Of a stretch of DNA of 64,000 nucleotides, positions 1-8,518 are shown one piece after another. Within the stretch, counting starts at the first letter, position 1. Each line of letters opens with the position of its first letter. The DNA lies in NCBI RefSeq assembly GCF_043195135.1, contig NZ_JBAFWP010000006.1; one strand, 5' to 3'. This DNA comes from NCEH01 sp043195135. Lineage in GTDB: Bacteria; Pseudomonadota; Alphaproteobacteria; Rhizobiales; Xanthobacteraceae. A program made the position numbers and the translations under genes. Below the pieces are notes generated by a model that searched no databases, was not told the origin of the DNA, and saw only the letters and a list, made by a program, of their open reading frames with translations.

Positions 1-200
1 CCTTCCGGCTTGCCCTCGGTGTTGAGCAGGCCGAAGGGCGGCAGATCCACCAGCATGCCGACCTGGAGCTTCTTCTTCGACAGGATGTCGTCGATGCTCT
101 GGGCCGAGGCGCCGTGGGAAAGGGCGGTCGCGGCCAGCGCCGCGAGGCCGAGGGCGGCGAAGGCGCGCCGCGTGGTGGTCAGGACGGACGTCAGGGACAT
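1..200 (-). CDS. Amino-acid ABC transporter substrate-binding protein, N-terminal part
   Basis: Only the first 66 or so residues lie in the window; the gene runs off the left edge. The start ATG is at 200. The protein begins with a signal peptide (MSLTSVLTTTRR, then a hydrophobic stretch ending GASAQ) and goes on with SIDDILSKKKLQVGMLVDLP, the usual opening of periplasmic SBP family 3 proteins that bind polar amino acids or related solutes. It follows two HisM/GlnP-type permeases, with 86 bases between, and is the last gene seen of a LacI-led operon. An operator-like palindrome lies in that gap. The ligand cannot be predicted from this fragment. Confidence 0.85.
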   Translation of the reverse strand, partial: MSLTSVLTTTRRAFAALGLAALAATALSHGASAQSIDDILSKKKLQVGMLVDLPPFGLLNTEGKPE

Positions 201-259
201 GTGCTTTCCTCCGATTGGCCCCTGGCGGGGCAGGCGCGCCGATGAGGGGCGGCGCGGAT

Positions 260-271
260 TGGATCGATCCA
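260..271. promoter_or_regulatory. Operator-like palindrome upstream of the SBP gene
   Basis: TGGATCGATCCA is a perfect 12-bp palindrome with a central CG, typical of LacI-family operators. It lies 60 bases upstream of the binding-protein start. It matches the palindrome at 2908-2921 upstream of the lacI-type gene, giving a shared TTRGATCGATCYAW. Binding by that regulator is inferred. Confidence 0.5.
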
Positions 272-286
272 TATGCGTCCCGCTCC

Positions 287-940
287 TCAGCGCGCGACGG
301 TTCCGAACTTCTTCTCCAGGTGGCGCGAATAGAGCGAGAGCGGCCAGCACAGGATGAAATAGATCACCGCCACCACGCCGAACACCAGGAACGGGCGGAA
401 GGTGGCGTTGTTGACGATCTGCCCGGCGCGGGTCAGCTCGACGAAGCCGATGATGGAGGCGAGCGAGGTGCTCTTCACCAGCAGCACCAGGAAGCCGACC
501 GTGGGCGCCACCGCGATCTTCGCCGCCTGGGGCAGGATGATGTCCTTCATGCGGGTGAAATAATGCAGGCCGAGCGCGGTGGAGGCCTCCCACTGGCCCT
601 TGGGAATGGCCTGGATGCAGCCGCGCCAGATCTCGCCCAGGAACGCCGCGCCGTTGAGCGTGAGGCCGATGGCGGCGGCCATCAGCGGGTCGATGGTGAG
701 GCCGAGGAAGGTGGCGCCGAAGAACACCAGGAACAGCTGCATCAGCAGCGGCGTGCCCTGGAAGATCTGGATGTAGCCGGCGGCGGTCGCCCGCAGCCAG
801 GGCCAGGTGGAGGTGCGGGCGAACGCCACCAGGAGCCCGCCGGTCGCCCCGCCGACGAAGGCGATCAGCGAGAGCAGCAGCGTCCAGCGCACGGACGAGA
901 TGAGGAACAGCAGTTCCGCGGAGGTGAATTGACGGATCAT
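287..940 (-). CDS. Amino-acid ABC transporter permease (HisM/GlnP type)
   Basis: A 217-residue inner-membrane permease of the polar amino-acid uptake family, with several hydrophobic segments. The cytoplasmic EAA loop (EIWRGCIQAIPKGQWEAS, residues about 103-120) couples the permease to its ATPase. It is 10 bases downstream of a second, related permease, so the pair probably forms the heterodimeric channel for the binding protein that starts at 200. No ATPase is visible; it may lie beyond the left edge. The start ATG is at 940. Substrate unknown. Confidence 0.9.
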   Translation of the reverse strand: MIRQFTSAELLFLISSVRWTLLLSLIAFVGGATGGLLVAFARTSTWPWLRATAAGYIQIFQGTPLLMQLFLVFFGATFLGLTIDPLMAAAIGLTLNGAAFLGEIWRGCIQAIPKGQWEASTALGLHYFTRMKDIILPQAAKIAVAPTVGFLVLLVKSTSLASIIGFVELTRAGQIVNNATFRPFLVFGVVAVIYFILCWPLSLYSRHLEKKFGTVAR

Positions 941-950
941 GGCATCCTCC

Positions 951-1625
951 TCAGCGGGTCACATCGGTGGGCGCGAACACCATCTTGTAGATGAGCGCGA
1001 ACACGCCCGAGAACATCAGCGACATGGCGAGATACATGGCGGTGACCACCAGATATATCTCGAACGAGCGGAAGGTCTGGGACTGGAGATTGTTGGCGAT
1101 GGCGGTCAATTCCTCCGCCGAAATGGCGGAGACCACGCTGGAGGTGAGCATCAACAGGATGAACTGGCTGGTGAGCGCCGGATAGATCGCCTTCAGCGCC
1201 GGGAAGATCACGATATAGGAGAATACCTGCATGGGCTTGAGCCCGAGCGCCTTGCCCGCCTCGATCTGGCCCTTGTGGATGGTCTCGATGCCTGCCCGCA
1301 CGATCTCCGTGGCATAGGCGCCCACATTCACCACCATGGCGAGAAGCGCCGCCTCGTTCGCGTCGAGCCGCACCCCGGCGCGCGGCAGGCCGAAGAAGAT
1401 CAGGAAGATCTGCACCAGGAACGGCGTGTTGCGGATGATCTCCACATAGGTGTCCACCAGCCAGCGCACCGGACGCGGACCGGCGGTCTTGCCGAGCGCG
1501 CCGGCCACCGCGACGATCAGGCCGAGCACCATCGCCATGGCCGAGAGCTGGATCGTCAGCCAGGCGCCGTAGAGCAGGTCCTGCCAGGCGTTGAAGACTT
1601 CTCCGAACTGGAAGACGTAGTTCAT
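951..1625 (-). CDS. Amino-acid ABC transporter permease, second subunit
   Basis: A 224-residue permease of the HisQ/HisM family, with the EAA loop EIVRAGIETIHKGQIEAG (about 107-124) and the usual RNTPFLVQIF segment. The start chosen is the ATG at 1625 (MNYVFQFGEV), because it has a purine-rich ribosome site upstream and overlaps the stop of the LacI gene by 4 bases (ATGA), pointing to translational coupling. A longer open frame upstream is out of family. It works with the permease at 287-940. Confidence 0.9.
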   Translation of the reverse strand: MNYVFQFGEVFNAWQDLLYGAWLTIQLSAMAMVLGLIVAVAGALGKTAGPRPVRWLVDTYVEIIRNTPFLVQIFLIFFGLPRAGVRLDANEAALLAMVVNVGAYATEIVRAGIETIHKGQIEAGKALGLKPMQVFSYIVIFPALKAIYPALTSQFILLMLTSSVVSAISAEELTAIANNLQSQTFRSFEIYLVVTAMYLAMSLMFSGVFALIYKMVFAPTDVTR

Positions 1626-2827
1626 GTCCCTGCGCTTCCCTTGAGGGTGTGAGGAGTGGAGCGGCGGGGCCGCCGGACCCCCGCCGCACCGACATCGACG
1701 GGGACGGATCGGGCCGGGGGCGCGACCGACCGGCCCGGCCCGGCGCTGCCGCACGATTGGCGGATGATCAGGCGCGGCGGCACGATGATCTGCTCCGGGG
1801 GGCGACCCGGATTATCGATCCGCCGCAGCAGCAGCCGCGCCGCTTCCCGGCCGACCACGCGCGGATCGGTGGTGAAGGTGGTGAGCGCCGGCCGGTGGAG
1901 GCCGGCCTCCGCCACATCGTCGCAGCCGACCACGGCCACGTCGCGGCCGGGTTCGAGCCCCCGCTCGGTCAGCGCCAGCATCACGCCGAACGCGACGATA
2001 TCGTTGTAGCAGACCAGGGCGGTGGGCGGATTTTCCTCCGCGAACAGGTCGCGGGCGGCGGCATAACCCGAGGAGCGGTCGAGCACCGGGCAGGGCACGA
2101 TGGGGCCGATCTTCAGCTTGTGCCGGCGCAGCGCCCGGCGAAAGCCCGCGAGGCGTTCGCTCAAGGGCGCGATGCGCCGCACGCCGCCGATGAAGCCGAT
2201 ATGGCGATGGCCGAGGCCGATCAGATGCTCGGTGACGAGTTCCATGCCGGCGGCATAGTCCGGGCCGACATAATCGGCGGCGAAGCCGTCCACCCGGCGC
2301 TGCGCGAGCACGCAGGGCAGGCCCGCGCAATGGGCCTCCTCCAGCGCGTCGGCGCGGGTTTCCTCCGCCGGCACTAGCACGATGCCGTCGACGCCATGTT
2401 CCTGCATGCGCACCAGAACGCGCCTCTGGCGCGCCGCGTCCTCGGCCGTATTGGTGATGAAGCCCACATAGCTTTCAGCATCCAGCACGTCGTCGATGCC
2501 GGCGGTGAACTGGGAATAATTGGGCGTGATGATCTCGCACAGCACGAGGCCGATGGTGCGCGAGGCGCCGGAGCGCAGATTGGCGGCGCGGCGGTTGTAA
2601 ACATAGCCGAGGTCCGCCATCGCCTGGTCCACCCGGTTGCGGGTGTCTTCCTTCACCAGCGGGCTCTTGCGCAGCACCAGCGAGACCGTGGCGCGCGAGA
2701 CCCCGGCATGGGCGGCGATGTCGTTCAGCGTCACGCGATGGGCAAGCGGAAGGGCCGCTCCGCCGGGGGCGGTTTCGCTCGCTGGGCGAGCGGGCGCGGA
2801 CGCCCCTTTGGCTTTCCTGAGATCCAC
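1622..2827 (-). CDS. LacI-family transcriptional regulator
   Basis: A 401-residue regulator. The helix-turn-helix (VTLNDIAAHAGVSRATVSLV, about 32-51) is followed by the hinge (RRAANLRSG) and a periplasmic-binding-protein-like effector domain to about residue 360. The start is a GTG at 2827 with GGGGAGAA upstream. It has two oddities: a low-complexity N-terminal extension of about 30 residues, and a Pro/Arg-rich tail of about 40 residues whose stop overlaps the next gene by 4 bases. It is the first gene of the transporter operon and probably controls it and itself. A LacI regulator with a polar amino-acid-type importer is a less usual pairing, so the ligand may be a sugar-like or other small molecule. 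Confidence 0.9.
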   Translation of the reverse strand: MDLRKAKGASAPARPASETAPGGAALPLAHRVTLNDIAAHAGVSRATVSLVLRKSPLVKEDTRNRVDQAMADLGYVYNRRAANLRSGASRTIGLVLCEIITPNYSQFTAGIDDVLDAESYVGFITNTAEDAARQRRVLVRMQEHGVDGIVLVPAEETRADALEEAHCAGLPCVLAQRRVDGFAADYVGPDYAAGMELVTEHLIGLGHRHIGFIGGVRRIAPLSERLAGFRRALRRHKLKIGPIVPCPVLDRSSGYAAARDLFAEENPPTALVCYNDIVAFGVMLALTERGLEPGRDVAVVGCDDVAEAGLHRPALTTFTTDPRVVGREAARLLLRRIDNPGRPPEQIIVPPRLIIRQSCGSAGPGRSVAPPARSVPVDVGAAGVRRPRRSTPHTLKGSAGT

Positions 2828-2907
2828 CCGGCGTTCTCCCCGCCGGCGCTATTTCTGCGCTCGGCCAGGGTTCTCTAGGGGAGGCAAAACCGGCGGTCAA
2901 CGAAAAA

Positions 2908-2921
2908 TTAGATCGATCTAA
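2908..2921. promoter_or_regulatory. LacI-type operator candidate upstream of the regulator gene
   Basis: TTAGATCGATCTAA is a perfect 14-bp palindrome with a central CG, about 80 bases upstream of the GTG start of the LacI gene. It resembles the site at 260-271. Autoregulation is inferred. Confidence 0.55.
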
Positions 2922-2966
2922 ATCGGTCTTTCGTCGCGTTTGCGGTGCAGCATCGCGCAAGGGATT

Positions 2967-2997
2967 GGAGGCGCAGGGCGGTTCCCCCCGCGCCTCC
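2967..2997 (-). terminator. Terminator-like hairpin after the guanidine operon
   Basis: GGAGGCGC at 2967-2974 pairs perfectly with GCGCCTCC at 2990-2997, with further G/C pairing possible inside. It sits 12 bases after the last stop codon of the guanidine operon. No T-run follows, so intrinsic termination is uncertain. Confidence 0.45.
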
Positions 2998-3008
2998 GCT
3001 TGGGCCGG

Positions 3009-3488
3009 TCAGCTCTGCCGCGATGCGATATAGGCGCGCCATCCGCCAAGGGCGGTGATCTCCTGCGCGCCCGCCACCGCATGGGCCTCGCACAGGAAGC
3101 CGGGCACCTGCGAGCCGTCGTCCAGGGTCAACTTGCCGATGCCGAGCGGCGCCGGGATGCGGGCGACGAAGGCTCCGAAGGCGGCGGCATCCAGCGCCCA
3201 GACTTCCACATCCAGCCCCGGGCCGGAGAAGCCCGGCTCGCGCACCACGCCCGGCTTGGCGGGCACCGTGTCCGGCAGCACGAACAGGCGATAATCCGGC
3301 GCGGTGCGGCAGCGCTTCACGAGCGCCCCGCCGGCGCCCGTCAGTTCGCCATTGAGCGGCATGCCCGAGAGGTGGGCGCCGACCACGGCGATCGGCAATT
3401 GCCCGCCTGCGACGGCGCCCGGCTCGGAGGGGGATGCGGGCGGGGAATGGAGGCCGCTGAGCGGGCTCTCGCTGAACTTGCTGGTCAC
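3009..3488 (-). CDS. Stand-alone allophanate hydrolase C-terminal domain protein
   Basis: A 159-residue protein that matches only the C-terminal domain of allophanate hydrolase (AtzF type). Family-typical stretches are IAVVGAHLSGMPLNGEL, YRLFVLPDTVPAKPG, APLGIGKLTLDDG and GFLCEAHAVAGA, and it ends GGWRAYIASRQS. In full enzymes of about 600 residues this domain follows an amidase domain and decarboxylates N-carboxycarbamate. The amidase part is absent here. The GTG start at 3488 overlaps the carboxylase stop by 4 bases (GTGA), so this is a deliberately coupled small gene and not an in-place remnant. It probably acts on the product of an amidase encoded elsewhere. Annotation as gamma-glutamylcyclotransferase-like is possible because of the shared fold. 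Confidence 0.85.
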   Translation of the reverse strand: MTSKFSESPLSGLHSPPASPSEPGAVAGGQLPIAVVGAHLSGMPLNGELTGAGGALVKRCRTAPDYRLFVLPDTVPAKPGVVREPGFSGPGLDVEVWALDAAAFGAFVARIPAPLGIGKLTLDDGSQVPGFLCEAHAVAGAQEITALGGWRAYIASRQS

Positions 3489-6400
3489 GACATTGCCTCC
3501 AGAACGGCCACCACGTCTCCGGTGCGCACCGTGCGCCCGGGCACCATGCGCACGGCGCGCACGCGCCCCGCGGCATGGGCGGTGATGGAGATTTCCATCT
3601 TCATGGATTCGATGATGGCGATGGTCTCTCCCGCCGCCACCTGCGCATTCTCTTCCACCAGCACCTTCCAGACATTGCCCGGAACATTGGCGCTGACGCC
3701 GAAGCAGCCTTCGGGAATGGCCTCTTCTTCGCCGCCCGCAATCCCCTCGTCGGCAACGAAGCTGTCGAGCCCCTGTTCCTTCCAATGGGCGCGCTCGGCA
3801 TCGAAGGCCGCCTGCTGGCGCGCCTTGAAGGCGCTGATCTCGCCGGCATTGCGGGCAAGCTCCGCCGCATAGTCCGCATAGGAGAATTGCGTCTCCTCGA
3901 TGCGCAGCGGATAGGCGCCATGGGGAAAGGCGGCGCGCGCCTCCATCAGCTCCGCATGGCTCACGGGGAAGAAGCGGATCTGATCGAAGAAGCGCAGCAG
4001 CCAGGGCGTGCCGGGCTTGAACTCCGGCGTGGTGCGCCAGGTGTTCCACACCTGGATGGTGCGGCCGAACAGCTGGTAGCCGCCCGGCCCCTCCATGCCG
4101 TAGATGCACATATAGGCGCCGCCGATGCCCACCGCGTTTTCCGGCGTCCAGGTGCGGGCCGGATTGTATTTGGTGGTGACGAGGCGATGGCGCGGGTCCA
4201 TGGGGGTGGCCACCGGCGCACCGAGATAGACGTCGCCGAGGCCGAGCACGAGATAGCGCGCGTCGAACACCAATTCGCGCACCGCCTGCTCGTCCTTCAG
4301 CCCGTTGATGCGGCGGATGAACTCGATGTTCGAGGGGCACCAGGGCGCGTTCGGGCGCACCAGCTCCTGGTATTTGCGCATGGCGAGCTGCGCATCCTCG
4401 TCGTTCCACGACAGCGGCAGATGGACGATGCGGCTCGGCACCACCACGTCCTCGGCCGCGGGCAGGGACCGTTCGATCTCGTCCAGCAGGCCGAGCAGTT
4501 TTCCGCGCGGAAGCTGCGTGCCGTCATAATGGAGCTGAAGCGAGCGGATGCCGGGCGTGAGGTCGATGAGGCCGGGGATCTTGGCCTCTTCCACCGCCGC
4601 CGCCAGCAGATGGGCGCGCAATCGCAAGGCGATGTCCAGCGTCATGTCGCCGAACTCCACCAGCAGGTTATCGTCGCCCTGGCGGCGATAGACCACGCGC
4701 ACCGGCCCGTCGTCGCGCTGGGCGAGGATGGGGGAGGCGGCCTGCGGCACGCTCTTCACCGCCGGTCCCGCCACCGGGTCGTGCGGCCGGGCCAGCGGAT
4801 GGAAGCGCACCTGATCGCCGGGCTTCAATTGGCCCATCTTCCACAGCTCGTCCCGCGCGATCACCGCCGGGCAGACGAAGCCGCCGAGCGAGGGACCATC
4901 CGGGCCGAGGATGATGGGCATGTCGCCGGTGAAATCGATGGCGCCCACCGCATAGGCATTGTCGTGCAGATTGGAGGGGTGAAGCCCCGCCTCCCCGCCG
5001 TCGGTACGCGCCCAGCGCGGGGTCGGGCCCATCAGCCGCACGCCGGTGCGGGCGCTGTTGAAATGCACCTCGTAGGTGGCGTCGAACAGGTCGGCGATAT
5101 CCGCGTCCTGGAAGAAGTCGGGCGCGCCGTGGGGGCCGTAGACCACGCCGATGTCCCACGCCCGCGTCAGCGGCGCGGGTTCGGCCGCCACCGTCTCGGG
5201 CAGGGGCGGACGGGTCGCCGGCGGGTTGAGGTGGAGCACGTCGCCGCCCTTCAGATTGCCGGTGGCATGGCCGCCGAACAGGCCGAGGGCGAAGGTGGCG
5301 CGCGAGCCGAGCACCTCCGGCGCCGCGAACGCCCCGCGCACGGCGAGATAGGCGCGCTGTCCGGGTCCGGAAATGGCGCCGATGGAGAGTGTCTGCCCCG
5401 CCTTCACCGCGAAGGCTGCATCGTGGGGCACCGGCACGCCATCGAGGGTCGCCGGCATGTGGGCGCCGGCGATGGCGATGTCGGCGTCGGTGTGGAAGCG
5501 CAGCGTCGGGCCGTTCACCGTCATTTCCAGAGCGACAGCGGTTTGCTTGTTCCCCACCAGCGCATTGGCGCGGGCGAAAGAGCGCGCGTCCATGGGGCCG
5601 CTCGGCGGCACGCCCACATGCCACAGATGCAACCGCCCCGGCAGTTCCTGAAGGCTCGATTGCGCGCCGGGACTGAGCACCTCGATGCTCTCCGGGCGGA
5701 AGGCGAAATCCTTCAGCGCCGTGGTCGCCACCTTGCCGGAGGCCAGCAGGTCCGACGCGGCAATCGCGCGCAGATAGGCCAGATTGGTCTCGATGCCGCT
5801 GATGGCGGTCTCTTCCAGCGCCGCCCGCAAGGCGGCGAGCGCAGCGGGGCGGTCGGCGCCGGAAACGATCACCTTGGCCAGCATGGGATCGTAAAAAGGC
5901 GTCACCTCCGTGCCGGTCTCCACCCAGCTGTCCACGCGGGCGCTGGGGGAAAACGTCACCTGCGTCAGCAGGCCGGCGCTGGGCTGGAAATTGGCGTGCG
6001 GGATTTCCGCATAGACCCGCACCTCCATGGCCGCGCCCTTGGGCACGAGGGGAGCGGCGGGGATGATATCCTCGCCGGCCGCCTGGCGGATCATCCATTC
6101 CACGAGGTCGATGCCGAACACCGCCTCGGTGACGGGATGTTCCACCTGCAGGCGGGTGTTCACTTCGAGGAAGTAGAAATCCTCCCGCGCCGGGTCGTAG
6201 ATGAATTCCACCGTGCCGGCGGAAGCATAAGACACGCTTTCCCCCAGCTTCACCGCCGCGGCGTGAAGACGGGCGCGGGTCGCATCGGAGAGCAGCGGCG
6301 CGGGTGTCTCCTCGACGACCTTCTGGTTGCGGCGCTGGAGCGAGCAGTCGCGCTCGCCGAGCGCGATCACCTTGCCCTTGCCGTCGCCGAAGATCTGCAC

Positions 6401-7027
6401 TTCCACATGGCGCGCCTCGGAGACGAACCGCTCCAGATAGACCCGGGCATCGCCGAAGGAGGCGCGGGCGGTGCGCTGGACGCGCTCGAACGTCTCCTTC
6501 AGCTCCTGCGGCGTATGGCACAGCTGCATGCCAATGCCGCCGCCGCCGGCCGTGCTCTTGAGCATCACGGGATAGGTGATGGCCTCGGCGGCCTTCAGCG
6601 CTTCCTCCACGTCCTCCAGCAGGCCGGTGCCCGGCAGCAGCGGCACGCCGCTCTTCTGCGCGATCTCGCGGGCGGTGTGCTTGAGGCCGAAGGCGGTGAG
6701 ATGCTCCGGCCGGGGCCCGATGAAGACGATCCCCGCTTCCGCAAGCCGTTGCGCGAACGCGACATTCTCCGAGAGAAAGCCGTAGCCCGGATGCACCGCC
6801 TGCGCGCCCGTCGCCACGCAGGCGGCGATCACGGCGTCCACGTCGAGATAGCTCTCGCTGGCGGGGGCGGGACCCACGCGGACGGCTTCGTCGGCGTCCA
6901 GCACGGGCCGTGTGAAGCGGTCCGCGTCGGAATGGATGGCGACGGAGGAAATTCCCATCCGCCGCAATGTCTTGATGATCCGGCCGGCGATCTCGCCCCG
7001 GTTCGCGATGAGGACCTTGGAAAACAT
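3485..7027 (-). CDS. Biotin-dependent guanidine carboxylase (urea carboxylase family)
   Basis: A 1180-residue multidomain carboxylase. The order is: biotin carboxylase/ATP-grasp (1 to about 450; starts MFSKVLIANRGEIAGRI, Gly-rich loop GGGGIGMQ, ERDCSLQRRNQKVVEETPAP); carboxyltransferase regions related to KipA and KipI (about 490-790 and 830-1040); and a C-terminal biotinyl domain whose acceptor is Lys1143 in IESMKMEI. The start at 7027 was chosen over a longer frame because MFSKVL is the family N-terminus. The family was first named urea carboxylase. With a ykkC riboswitch and both DUF1989 partners in the same operon, guanidine is the likelier substrate, giving carboxyguanidine. Some urea activity remains possible. 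Confidence 0.88.
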   Translation of the reverse strand: MFSKVLIANRGEIAGRIIKTLRRMGISSVAIHSDADRFTRPVLDADEAVRVGPAPASESYLDVDAVIAACVATGAQAVHPGYGFLSENVAFAQRLAEAGIVFIGPRPEHLTAFGLKHTAREIAQKSGVPLLPGTGLLEDVEEALKAAEAITYPVMLKSTAGGGGIGMQLCHTPQELKETFERVQRTARASFGDARVYLERFVSEARHVEVQIFGDGKGKVIALGERDCSLQRRNQKVVEETPAPLLSDATRARLHAAAVKLGESVSYASAGTVEFIYDPAREDFYFLEVNTRLQVEHPVTEAVFGIDLVEWMIRQAAGEDIIPAAPLVPKGAAMEVRVYAEIPHANFQPSAGLLTQVTFSPSARVDSWVETGTEVTPFYDPMLAKVIVSGADRPAALAALRAALEETAISGIETNLAYLRAIAASDLLASGKVATTALKDFAFRPESIEVLSPGAQSSLQELPGRLHLWHVGVPPSGPMDARSFARANALVGNKQTAVALEMTVNGPTLRFHTDADIAIAGAHMPATLDGVPVPHDAAFAVKAGQTLSIGAISGPGQRAYLAVRGAFAAPEVLGSRATFALGLFGGHATGNLKGGDVLHLNPPATRPPLPETVAAEPAPLTRAWDIGVVYGPHGAPDFFQDADIADLFDATYEVHFNSARTGVRLMGPTPRWARTDGGEAGLHPSNLHDNAYAVGAIDFTGDMPIILGPDGPSLGGFVCPAVIARDELWKMGQLKPGDQVRFHPLARPHDPVAGPAVKSVPQAASPILAQRDDGPVRVVYRRQGDDNLLVEFGDMTLDIALRLRAHLLAAAVEEAKIPGLIDLTPGIRSLQLHYDGTQLPRGKLLGLLDEIERSLPAAEDVVVPSRIVHLPLSWNDEDAQLAMRKYQELVRPNAPWCPSNIEFIRRINGLKDEQAVRELVFDARYLVLGLGDVYLGAPVATPMDPRHRLVTTKYNPARTWTPENAVGIGGAYMCIYGMEGPGGYQLFGRTIQVWNTWRTTPEFKPGTPWLLRFFDQIRFFPVSHAELMEARAAFPHGAYPLRIEETQFSYADYAAELARNAGEISAFKARQQAAFDAERAHWKEQGLDSFVADEGIAGGEEEAIPEGCFGVSANVPGNVWKVLVEENAQVAAGETIAIIESMKMEISITAHAAGRVRAVRMVPGRTVRTGDVVAVLEAMS

Positions 7028-7029
7028 CT

Positions 7030-7686
7030 TCAGCCCTCGGCGCCCGCGAAGATCAGGACGCGGATCGGCGTCGGATTGAAGCCGTTGCAGGGATTGTTGA
7101 TCTGCGGACAATTCGAGATGACGCACAGGACATCCATCTCCGCCTTCAGCTCCACATAATCGCCGGGCTTGGAGACGCCATCCACGATCGCCAGCTCGCC
7201 GGAGGGCTCCACCGGCACATTCATGAAGAAATTGATGTTCGGCACGATGTCGCGCTTGGACATGCCGTGTTTGGAGACTTCAACCACGAAATTCTCGCGG
7301 CACGCGTGCAGATACTTGGTGTGGTGGCCGAAGCGCACCGTATTCGACTCGCAGGAGCACGCCCCCGCCGAGGTGTCGTGCCGCCCGCTCGTGTCGGCGG
7401 TGACGGTGAGCATGAGATGCCCCTCGTTGGAGATCAGCCGCGTGCCGGTGGAGACATAGGCCGAGCCCTGGACGCGCAGCGTGTCCTGGGAGGAATAGCG
7501 CTCGGCGAAGTCGTCGGCGCGGTAGAACAGGGTGTCCACCGCCTGCTGGCCTTCCAGGTCGATGATGCGGATGAATTGTCCGCGCTTGACGAGCCCGGAC
7601 CAGGGCGCCTGGGCGGGAATGTCGTAGGCCGCGATGGCCTTGGCGGGATCGTGCACGGGGGCGGCGAAGAATGGGGTGCTGTTCAT
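7030..7686 (-). CDS. DUF1989 protein, carboxyguanidine deiminase subunit (shorter)
   Basis: A 218-residue member of the DUF1989 family, long annotated as urea carboxylase-associated protein. Conserved Cys/His elements are visible: CSCESNTVRFGHHTKY mid-protein and SNCPQINNPCNGFNP near the C-terminus, likely metal ligands. Published work on the family showed that a pair of such proteins forms the deiminase (CgnE/CgnF) that turns carboxyguanidine into allophanate and ammonia. The next gene upstream, 12 bases away, is the second subunit, and the carboxylase follows after 2 bases. I do not assign which subunit is E or F. Confidence 0.85.
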   Translation of the reverse strand: MNSTPFFAAPVHDPAKAIAAYDIPAQAPWSGLVKRGQFIRIIDLEGQQAVDTLFYRADDFAERYSSQDTLRVQGSAYVSTGTRLISNEGHLMLTVTADTSGRHDTSAGACSCESNTVRFGHHTKYLHACRENFVVEVSKHGMSKRDIVPNINFFMNVPVEPSGELAIVDGVSKPGDYVELKAEMDVLCVISNCPQINNPCNGFNPTPIRVLIFAGAEG

Positions 7687-7698
7687 GTTCGCTCTCCC

Positions 7699-8508
7699 TC
7701 AGCGCGCGAGATTGTCGAAGCCGCGCACGGCTTCCTGGGTGGCGGTGCGGCACAGGTCGTCGGCGGCGGGGGCGGGCGCCTGGAAGCGCACCACTTCCAC
7801 CGGCCTGGGCTCATAGGCCGGGTTCGGGTCGAGCGGATGGGGGCAGTTGGAGAGCGCGACCAGCACATCCATTTCCGCCCGCAGGTCGACGAAATCGCCC
7901 TGCTGGCGCTTGTCCTCCAGCCACACGAAGCCGCCCGCCTCATTGGTGCGCACGGGGGCGAAGAAGGTGATGCAGGGCGGAATGTCGCGCCGGTCGAGGC
8001 CGAGCTTTCCCGCCGCCAGGATGAAATTGTCCCGCGTGTTGCGCAGCGCCCCGGCGCCGTAGCGGGCGCGGTTGGAGGCCGGGGTGGAGCCGCCCATCAG
8101 GGCGTCATGGGCGCCGGTCGTGTCCTCGACGATGGAGAACATGACCTTGCCCATGTCGGAGAAGATCACCCGCCCCTTGCCGAGCGCCGCGGTCCATTGG
8201 ACCTTCACCGTATCGGCATAGTTCAGCCGCTCGGACGTATCGGCGGCGTTCCAGGCGATCAGGGAGACGGCGGAGGGGCCTTCGGGTAGCGAGATGCGCA
8301 GCGCCTCGCCCGCCAGCACCTTCACGGTCCAGTACCAGCCGCCGGGAATGGTTTCCCGATGCAGCGGGCCGGGCGGGAGCATGACGCTCCAGCGCTCGGT
8401 GGGCGGCGGCAGGGCCAGGGGCGCGTGGTCCTGGCCGGCGGCCTTCAATTCCTCATAGCGGCGCTTGTTCGCCTCGATGAGGGCGCGTGTCTCGTCATTC
8501 ATCGTCAT
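7699..8508 (-). CDS. DUF1989 protein, carboxyguanidine deiminase subunit (longer)
   Basis: A 269-residue paralogue of the neighbouring DUF1989 protein, with the shared core AEMDVLVALSNCPHPLDPNP and a Cys at the same place. It also has an N-terminal extension (ALIEANKRRYEELKAAGQ) usual for the longer of the two subunits. It is predicted to pair with the 7030-7686 product as a heteromeric carboxyguanidine deiminase in the cytoplasm. It lies 10 bases downstream of the transporter ATPase gene. Confidence 0.85.
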   Translation of the reverse strand: MTMNDETRALIEANKRRYEELKAAGQDHAPLALPPPTERWSVMLPPGPLHRETIPGGWYWTVKVLAGEALRISLPEGPSAVSLIAWNAADTSERLNYADTVKVQWTAALGKGRVIFSDMGKVMFSIVEDTTGAHDALMGGSTPASNRARYGAGALRNTRDNFILAAGKLGLDRRDIPPCITFFAPVRTNEAGGFVWLEDKRQQGDFVDLRAEMDVLVALSNCPHPLDPNPAYEPRPVEVVRFQAPAPAADDLCRTATQEAVRGFDNLAR

Positions 8509-8518
8509 GCGTCTCTCC

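Noticed and set aside
3575..7159. Very long open frame antisense to the carboxylase gene
   Set aside because: Its translation is rich in Arg, His, Gly and Gln with no family pattern. It mirrors the codon bias of the true gene on the other strand, as do similar long antisense frames at 17169-19931, 36746-39538 and 46009-49230.
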